Shown: piece by piece, positions 59,154-64,000 of the stretch
Layout of the letters: every line of letters begins with the position of its first letter
How positions within the stretch are numbered: the first letter of the stretch is position 1
Assembly (NCBI RefSeq): GCF_027322205.1
Contig: NZ_DAHVHY010000003.1
Location: forward strand, 17,966-81,965
Direction: 5' to 3'
Source of the DNA: Acidithiobacillus sp.
Lineage (GTDB): Bacteria > Pseudomonadota > Gammaproteobacteria > Acidithiobacillales > Acidithiobacillaceae
Length of the DNA stretch: 64,000 nucleotides
Notes under the pieces: generated by a model
Seen by the model: only the letters and a program-made list of their open reading frames with translations
What the model was told of the DNA's origin: nothing
Database searches by the model: none
Position numbers and translations under genes: made by a program

Positions 59154-61657
59154 TCACCCGGGTTCCGTGGCAGGCCGCCGTATGGCGCCCCCTCCGCCAG
59201 AGGCCGGGTGCGAGCCTGCTCACGATCATCGGCATTGCGCTGGGAGTCGCACTGGGACTGGCCATCGCTCTCATCAACATTCAGGCCGTAAGCGATTTTT
59301 CTGCCGGGCTGCGGCGCCTGTCGGGGCAGGCCGACCTGACCCTGACGGCGCCGGGGCGGGGCTTTTCCGAACAATGGTATGTGCGCCTGAGTATGGCCAA
59401 GGGTGTGGCCGTGGCCACCCCGGAAATCCGCTTGCAGGCGCTGGTACTGCATCCCGCCCGGAAGGGCATGCTCCGCATTCTCGGCATTGATGCCTTCCAG
59501 GCGGCGCGCATGGGGCAACCGCTGGTACCGCCGGACATACGCAGCCCGCTCGCCCTGCTGACCCCTGACCACATTGCCCTGAGCCCGGCAGCACTGGCGT
59601 ATCTCGGCCTACGGGTAGGGGATACGCTGACGCTTGACGCGGACGGACAGCCACGCACGCTGCGAATCATCGGCGAACTGCCGGGTGTGGGCGACGGCAG
59701 AGCGTTCGGCGTCATGGATATTGCGGCAGTACAGTGGCTGTGGGAAACAATCGGCACCCTCAATCAGATCGACCTGCGTCTGCGCCCCGGAATACCCACC
59801 GCTAACTTTCTCGCGCAATGGCAGAGACATCTGCCGGTCGGCGCCGTGTTACAAAGCCCGGCGCAGCAGGGACGGGTGGCTGCAGATGCTTCGCGCGCCT
59901 ATCGCGTGAACCTGCTGGTGCTGTCGCTGGTGGCGCTGTTTACCGGGGCTTTTCTCGTCTATTCCACCCTGGCCATGGGGGTAGTACGGCAACGTCAGCA
60001 ACTGGCCCTGTTGCGGGTCCTGGGCCTGCGCCGCCGGGAAGTCGTATTGGCCATATTGTTGCAGGGGGTGGTCTTGGGTCTGCCGGGTGCGCTGCTGGGT
60101 CTGCCGCTGGGCGTGCTGGCGGCCTGGCTGGCCCTGGCACACATGGGTGGCGATCTAGGGGCGGGGTATTTCAGCGCTACGGCTTTGCACTTGCAATGGC
60201 ATCCGGGACTCCTGCTGATCTTTTTCGTGGCGGGCCTGGGGGCGGCGCTGACCGGCGCCTTTTTACCGGCTTGGGAAACCAGCCGGGCGATCCCCGCCCT
60301 GGCGTTGCGTGCCGGCTCTGAAGAGCAGGCCCATCAGCAGCGTCAGCATCCCTGGATAGGTCTGCTGCTCCTGGGACTGGCCTTGGCAGGGTCGTTAGCT
60401 CCGGCCATCCACGGCATCCCTTATCTGGCCTACGGCGCGGTAGCCTGCCTGCTCTTCGCCCTGCTCTTTTTGCTGGCACCGCTCCTACGCGCACTGACCC
60501 GGCTCTTTCCCCTGCCCCATGCACCCGTCTGGCGTCTGGCTTTGGAACAACTGCGGGGCACGCCTGGCCGGGCCGCGCAAAGCCTGGCTGCAGTGGTAGT
60601 GGCCTTTAGTCTGGTCGTGGCCATGGCGGTGATGGTGGGTTCATTCCGCGACTCGGTCGCCAACTGGCTGACCGACATCTTACGCGCGGACCTCTATGTA
60701 CAGGCCGGGATGAATAGGGACTCAGTCCTCCCCCATGGCACAGCGCACCAGCTTTGCGCACTGCCCAATGTCCGCGCCTGCTCGCCCCTGCGGCGAATCA
60801 CCCTGAATTTGTTGCCGGGACATCCACCGATGATGCTGCTCGCGCGAGGCATGAACATCAGCGATCCGGAGCGGGAATTGCAGATACTCCATGCGGTCAG
60901 GGTCGGGCCACAACAGCCGCCCCCCGTGTGGATTTCGGAGATTCTGGCAGGCATCAGTGGCTGGCAGGTCGGGCGGGTGATCCATCTGCCGCTGGGTGGG
61001 CAGGAGCGGGCGGTGACCATCGCCGGTATTTATCGGGATTACGCCTATCAGGAAGGATCGGTGTCCATACCCATTCAGCAATACCGCGCATGGTCCGGAG
61101 ACGATGCGGTCAATGGCGTCGCCCTCTGGCTGCGTCCCGGCGCTGCAATACCGGCCGCCATCCGCAACTTGCGGCAGACACTGCCCGATGGTGGCCAATT
61201 ATTGATCGCGACCCCCAAAGAAATTCGCAGCAAGAGCCTGCAAATATTCAACCAGAGCTTTGTCGCCACCTATGCACTGGAGGCTGTCGCCATGGTGATC
61301 GGGCTACTGGGGGTGAGCAGCGGCTTCGGGGCGCAGACGCTGATGCGCCGCAGCGAATTCGCAATGCTCCGGCATCTGGGTCTGCGGCGGCATGATCTGC
61401 TCACCCTGCTCTTTGCCGAGGGCAGCGTCCTTTCGCTCCTCGGGATATTCATCGGCGGCGCGCTGGGGATGGCCATCAGCGTCATCCTGATCGAAGTGGT
61501 CAATCCCCAGTCTTTCCATTGGCACATGGGCTTTCGTCCGTCCTGGCCGCTGTTGCTGGCCCTGAGTGCCATCCTCTGGCTGGCGAGCACGGCCACCATG
61601 GTGCTGGCCGGACGGCGGGCGATCCGCCACACAGCCACGGTGCTGCGCGATGATTAG
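59150..61657 (+). CDS. FtsX-like ABC permease with two MacB/FtsX domains
   Basis: 835 residues: N-terminal membrane helix and periplasmic domain, an FtsX-type three-helix block at about 255-390, several further helices near 400-470, a second periplasmic part, and a C-terminal FtsX block at about 705-830 (EFAMLRHLGLRRHDLLTLLFAEGSVLSLLG). This duplicated architecture is seen in YbbP and in AttF/AttG-type systems. The GTG start overlaps the ATPase stop and the stop overlaps the next gene by 8 bases. Confidence 0.88.
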   Translation: MITRVPWQAAVWRPLRQRPGASLLTIIGIALGVALGLAIALINIQAVSDFSAGLRRLSGQADLTLTAPGRGFSEQWYVRLSMAKGVAVATPEIRLQALVLHPARKGMLRILGIDAFQAARMGQPLVPPDIRSPLALLTPDHIALSPAALAYLGLRVGDTLTLDADGQPRTLRIIGELPGVGDGRAFGVMDIAAVQWLWETIGTLNQIDLRLRPGIPTANFLAQWQRHLPVGAVLQSPAQQGRVAADASRAYRVNLLVLSLVALFTGAFLVYSTLAMGVVRQRQQLALLRVLGLRRREVVLAILLQGVVLGLPGALLGLPLGVLAAWLALAHMGGDLGAGYFSATALHLQWHPGLLLIFFVAGLGAALTGAFLPAWETSRAIPALALRAGSEEQAHQQRQHPWIGLLLLGLALAGSLAPAIHGIPYLAYGAVACLLFALLFLLAPLLRALTRLFPLPHAPVWRLALEQLRGTPGRAAQSLAAVVVAFSLVVAMAVMVGSFRDSVANWLTDILRADLYVQAGMNRDSVLPHGTAHQLCALPNVRACSPLRRITLNLLPGHPPMMLLARGMNISDPERELQILHAVRVGPQQPPPVWISEILAGISGWQVGRVIHLPLGGQERAVTIAGIYRDYAYQEGSVSIPIQQYRAWSGDDAVNGVALWLRPGAAIPAAIRNLRQTLPDGGQLLIATPKEIRSKSLQIFNQSFVATYALEAVAMVIGLLGVSSGFGAQTLMRRSEFAMLRHLGLRRHDLLTLLFAEGSVLSLLGIFIGGALGMAISVILIEVVNPQSFHWHMGFRPSWPLLLALSAILWLASTATMVLAGRRAIRHTATVLRDD

Positions 61658-62792
61658 TCATTTACGGTCGGTATTGCCGCGCAAAGGGATATGCTCCGGC
61701 CTTCTGGTGCTGTGCTGCGGGCTCTGTGGACCAGCGCAGGCCGAATTCAGTCTGCCGGGAACGCCCTTGCCTTTGCAGCCCACGCCGGATGTGAAGGTCA
61801 CCCCGCAATACCCCATGCAATTCCCCAACGCCCTGGGCGGTCACCCGGATTTCCCCATTGAATGGTGGTATGTAACGGGTTGGCTGCATAACGCATCCGG
61901 AAAACCACTGGGATTTCAGATCACCTTTTTCCGGGTCCGGCCCCCTAAGGTCTGGGCGAATCCCAGCGCCTTCAATCCCGGCGAACTGCTTTTTGCCGAG
62001 GCGGCGCTGAGCGATCCTCGCATCAGGCATCTGCTTACCGCGCAGCGGGCCGCGCGCGCTGGTCTCGGATTAGCAGGGGCGGATCGAGACCATACCGATG
62101 TCTGGATTCGCCATTGGTACCTGCGTCAGCGGGGGCGGGATTACGAGACGCGCATCAACGGCAATAAAATTCGTTATCGACTGCGATTCACCCCTACCCA
62201 ACCTGCGCTGTTGGAAGGTCCCCAGGGCATCAGCCAGAAGGGTCCAGACTCGAAGAATGCCAGCTACTACTACAGCCTTCCGCATCTAAAGGTCAGCGGA
62301 ACGGTGGACATCAAAGGACGGCGTGAGCTGGTCAGCGGGGAGGCGTGGCTGGATCACGAATGGTCGGCGGCGTATCTGCCCAAAAAGGCCGTCGGCTGGG
62401 ATTGGCTGGGGATCAATCTGCAGGATGGCGGTGCCCTCATGGTCTTCATGATGCGCCGCGCCGATGGTGCGCCCTTCTGGCTGGCCGGCACAGAGCGTAA
62501 TGCGCTGGGCCAGGTACACTACATTCCGGCCAAAGACATCCACATGCAGCCCATTGGCTGGTGGCGGTCGCCGCAAACCGGCATACGCTACCCTGTACGC
62601 TGGCAGATGCAGGTGGGAAACCTGCATCTCGCTATCGTTCCGCTCATGGACAATCAGGAATTCGACGCCAGCCGCAGCAGCGGCACCGTTTACTGGGAAG
62701 GCGCCGTGCGCGCCATGACGGGCCAGCAGACCGTAGGGAAAGGCTATCTGGAACTCACCGGCTATGGCGGTCGTCTGGCCTTGGGCCAATAG
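61650..62792 (+). CDS. AttH/CrtC-type lipocalin-like secreted protein
   Basis: 380 residues from the ATG at 61650. The N-terminus has a signal peptide (LLVLCCGLCGPAQAEF); the Cys in the hydrophobic core also leaves a lipoprotein possible. HPDFPIEWWYVTGWLHN and GEAWLDHEWSAAYLPKKAVGWDWLGINLQDGGALMVFMMRR are the AttH/carotenoid 1,2-hydratase family. With the preceding ATPase and permease it forms an AttEFGH-like ABC system; it is the likely periplasmic partner. The ORF-track start (61566) overlaps the permease needlessly. Confidence 0.82.
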   Translation: MISHLRSVLPRKGICSGLLVLCCGLCGPAQAEFSLPGTPLPLQPTPDVKVTPQYPMQFPNALGGHPDFPIEWWYVTGWLHNASGKPLGFQITFFRVRPPKVWANPSAFNPGELLFAEAALSDPRIRHLLTAQRAARAGLGLAGADRDHTDVWIRHWYLRQRGRDYETRINGNKIRYRLRFTPTQPALLEGPQGISQKGPDSKNASYYYSLPHLKVSGTVDIKGRRELVSGEAWLDHEWSAAYLPKKAVGWDWLGINLQDGGALMVFMMRRADGAPFWLAGTERNALGQVHYIPAKDIHMQPIGWWRSPQTGIRYPVRWQMQVGNLHLAIVPLMDNQEFDASRSSGTVYWEGAVRAMTGQQTVGKGYLELTGYGGRLALGQ

Positions 62793-62838
62793 CGCTCCGT
62801 AACTGGAGCAATCCTCTCCGCGTTGCTACACTAGCACT

Positions 62839-63285
62839 ATGCCCAACGAAAGCTCAGGTCTGTTGCTGCAACAACGATTTCTGGAACGCTTCACCGGACG
62901 CACCATCATTGTGCATCGCGGATTCCCGAAACAATTCCTCCGCGAACTGCTGGAGCAACCTGGCGGTGGCGGGCATTTCCGGGTGGATGCCCGTATTCCA
63001 GAGAGTACGCCGCCAACACCCATCGAATGGGTGGTGCATCGCTTCGTGTTGCCGCTTTCGCTGCCCCTGCCGCTGCTCATCCGGGTAGATGCTGACACAC
63101 TCTATCTGCGTCATCTGATGCATGACGACACCGTCGGTCATCCCAGCGAAGTCCTCTGGATGCTGGATGCTATCCGCGAACGCTATCATGCCCGACTTGA
63201 TCGCCAGCAAGGCCGCTACGCCGCCAGCATGGGCATGGCCGTGCAAGACAATAGCATCGACTATGACTTCATCAACAATGGCTGA
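62839..63285 (+). CDS. Unknown protein before the ThiF/MoeB gene
   Basis: 148 residues: no signal peptide or membrane helix. FLERFTGRTIIVHRGFPKQFLRELLEQPGGG and LPLLIRVDADTLYLRHLMHDDTVG are distinctive but not recognised. The stop overlaps the start of the next gene by 8 bases, so it is probably expressed with the adenylyltransferase. Confidence 0.6.
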   Translation: MPNESSGLLLQQRFLERFTGRTIIVHRGFPKQFLRELLEQPGGGGHFRVDARIPESTPPTPIEWVVHRFVLPLSLPLPLLIRVDADTLYLRHLMHDDTVGHPSEVLWMLDAIRERYHARLDRQQGRYAASMGMAVQDNSIDYDFINNG

Positions 63286-64000
63286 CGCCCTCGACGACAC
63301 TGCGTTGCTGCGTTATGCGCGCCAGATTCTCCTGTCGGAAATCGACATTACCGGACAGCAGGCGCTGGCTGCCAGCCGGGTGCTGATCATCGGCATGGGT
63401 GGACTAGGCTGCCCGGCCGCCCAGTATCTGGCGGCCGCGGGTGTCGGCAACCTGACCGTCTGCGATGGGGATCAGGTCGAACTCAGCAATCTGCAACGCC
63501 AGATTCTCTATAGCGAAACCGACCTGGGACGCCCCAAAGCCCTGGCCGCACGCGATCGACTGTGTGCCATGAATCAGCAGATTCTGGTCAGCGCCTGGTC
63601 GGAATCAGCGCAACCCGAGTCTCTTGCGGCGGCACTGGACACCCACGATCTGGTGCTGGACTGCACCGACAACTTCAGCAGCCGCCACGCCATCAACTGC
63701 GCCTGCCGTAACGCTGGCAAGCCCCTCATCAGTGCAGCGGCCATCCGCTGGGAAGGACAACTCGCCGTCTTTGATGCTCGTGTGCCGGAAAGCGCCTGCT
63801 ATGCCTGTCTCTACCCGGACGGCATGGAGGACACCGAAGATACCTGCTCACGCAGCGGCGTCCTTGGCCCGCTCCTCGGCGTACTCGGCAGTATGCAGGC
63901 GGCAGAAGCCATCCGCCTGCTCTGCACGGGCCATTCCCCGCTGGCTGGGCAGCTCCTGCTAGTGGATGCGCAAAGCTGGCAGTGGCGGCAGATCGCCCTG
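63278..64000 (+). CDS. moeB: ThiF/MoeB-family adenylyltransferase (3' end cut by window)
   Basis: E1-like enzyme that adenylates the C-terminal Gly of a ubiquitin-like sulfur carrier (MoaD or ThiS). The nucleotide loop is IIGMGGLGCPAAQYL, followed by LQRQIL (Arg finger) and CTDNFSSRHAIN; CYACLYP holds the first pair of zinc cysteines. It is open to the window end (241 codons seen), so it is absent from the ORF track. The MoeB versus ThiF choice is uncertain. Confidence 0.88.
   Translation, partial: MADALDDTALLRYARQILLSEIDITGQQALAASRVLIIGMGGLGCPAAQYLAAAGVGNLTVCDGDQVELSNLQRQILYSETDLGRPKALAARDRLCAMNQQILVSAWSESAQPESLAAALDTHDLVLDCTDNFSSRHAINCACRNAGKPLISAAAIRWEGQLAVFDARVPESACYACLYPDGMEDTEDTCSRSGVLGPLLGVLGSMQAAEAIRLLCTGHSPLAGQLLLVDAQSWQWRQIAL

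Overview
The window is a dense, fairly GC-rich chromosomal segment of a Gram-negative bacterium. Evidence for this includes a lipopolysaccharide export pair (lptF/lptG), lgt, yciB, a frataxin (cyaY), a Gram-negative ArgA, holC beside valS, and predicted ornithine-lipid synthesis genes. Gene content, the olsB/olsA pair, the group 3 truncated haemoglobin and the gene order fit a gammaproteobacterium-like chemolithotroph, with Acidithiobacillus as my best guess. That assignment is pattern recognition and is not proven by the window. Almost everything is core metabolism. No prophage, CRISPR array, rRNA or intact insertion sequence was seen.

Layout. 1-8.8 kb, plus strand: thyX (cut by the window edge), dgt, a strong sigma70-type promoter, gltB-gltD and hemE. 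8.8-10.5 kb, minus strand: olsB-olsA behind a palindrome-bearing promoter. 10.8-13.9 kb, plus strand: four genes with overlapping ends, namely a BFD-like 2Fe-2S mini-protein, a YheT-type hydrolase, a ModE-type DNA-binding protein and ilvA. 13.9-15.7 kb, minus strand: a DadA-like flavoprotein followed by a truncated haemoglobin. 15.7-17.9 kb: an AT-richer patch with a decayed IS630-type transposase and a CcsA/ResC-type cytochrome c assembly gene. 17.9-20.5 kb, minus strand: marR, a 14-helix drug transporter and a universal stress protein. 20.6-23.4 kb: lgt and rep. 23.5-25.8 kb, minus strand: rpsT and a ModBC-type ABC pair without ModA. 26.0-31.8 kb, plus strand: DsrE-like, apaH, a frameshifted membrane protein, recQ, cyaY, an EVE-domain gene, a GST-like gene and a small unknown. 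31.8-40.6 kb: lptF-lptG (minus) and divergent pepA-holC-unknown-valS-(broken small ORF)-nadC. 40.6-45.5 kb: a two-domain VOC oxygenase-like gene (minus), then tetR, a dienelactone hydrolase, an old yellow enzyme and an EamA permease. 45.5-51.2 kb: an unknown conserved gene, tRNA-Leu, a PIN-domain stub, a DUF815 ATPase, yciB, yciI, a frameshifted bolA, argA and an NYN/cold-shock fusion. 51.2-58.0 kb: ilvD (minus), a RHH/MazF-type toxin-antitoxin pair (plus), then the minus-strand block trxA-rho-rpmE-maeB-permease. 58.2-64 kb: tRNA-Ser, an AttEFGH/LolCDE-type ABC system with a secreted lipocalin-like partner, an unknown gene and a ThiF/MoeB adenylyltransferase cut by the window end.

How genes work together. 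gltB/gltD encode the two GOGAT subunits. lptF/lptG are the two LPS-export permease subunits. olsB/olsA are the two acylation steps to ornithine lipid. The TetR gene carries a perfect palindrome between its own -35 and -10 boxes and lies upstream of a hydrolase and an ene-reductase, which suggests an electrophile-responsive detoxification unit. The window's most useful observations are three reading-frame breaks, each repaired by one extra C (27.78, 39.73 and 48.71 kb), a perfect 14-bp hairpin inside pepA, the autoregulatory and almost leaderless tetR promoter, and the cytochrome-assembly gene in an AT-rich patch beside an IS630 relic. I did not find a clear-cut undescribed defence or mobile system.
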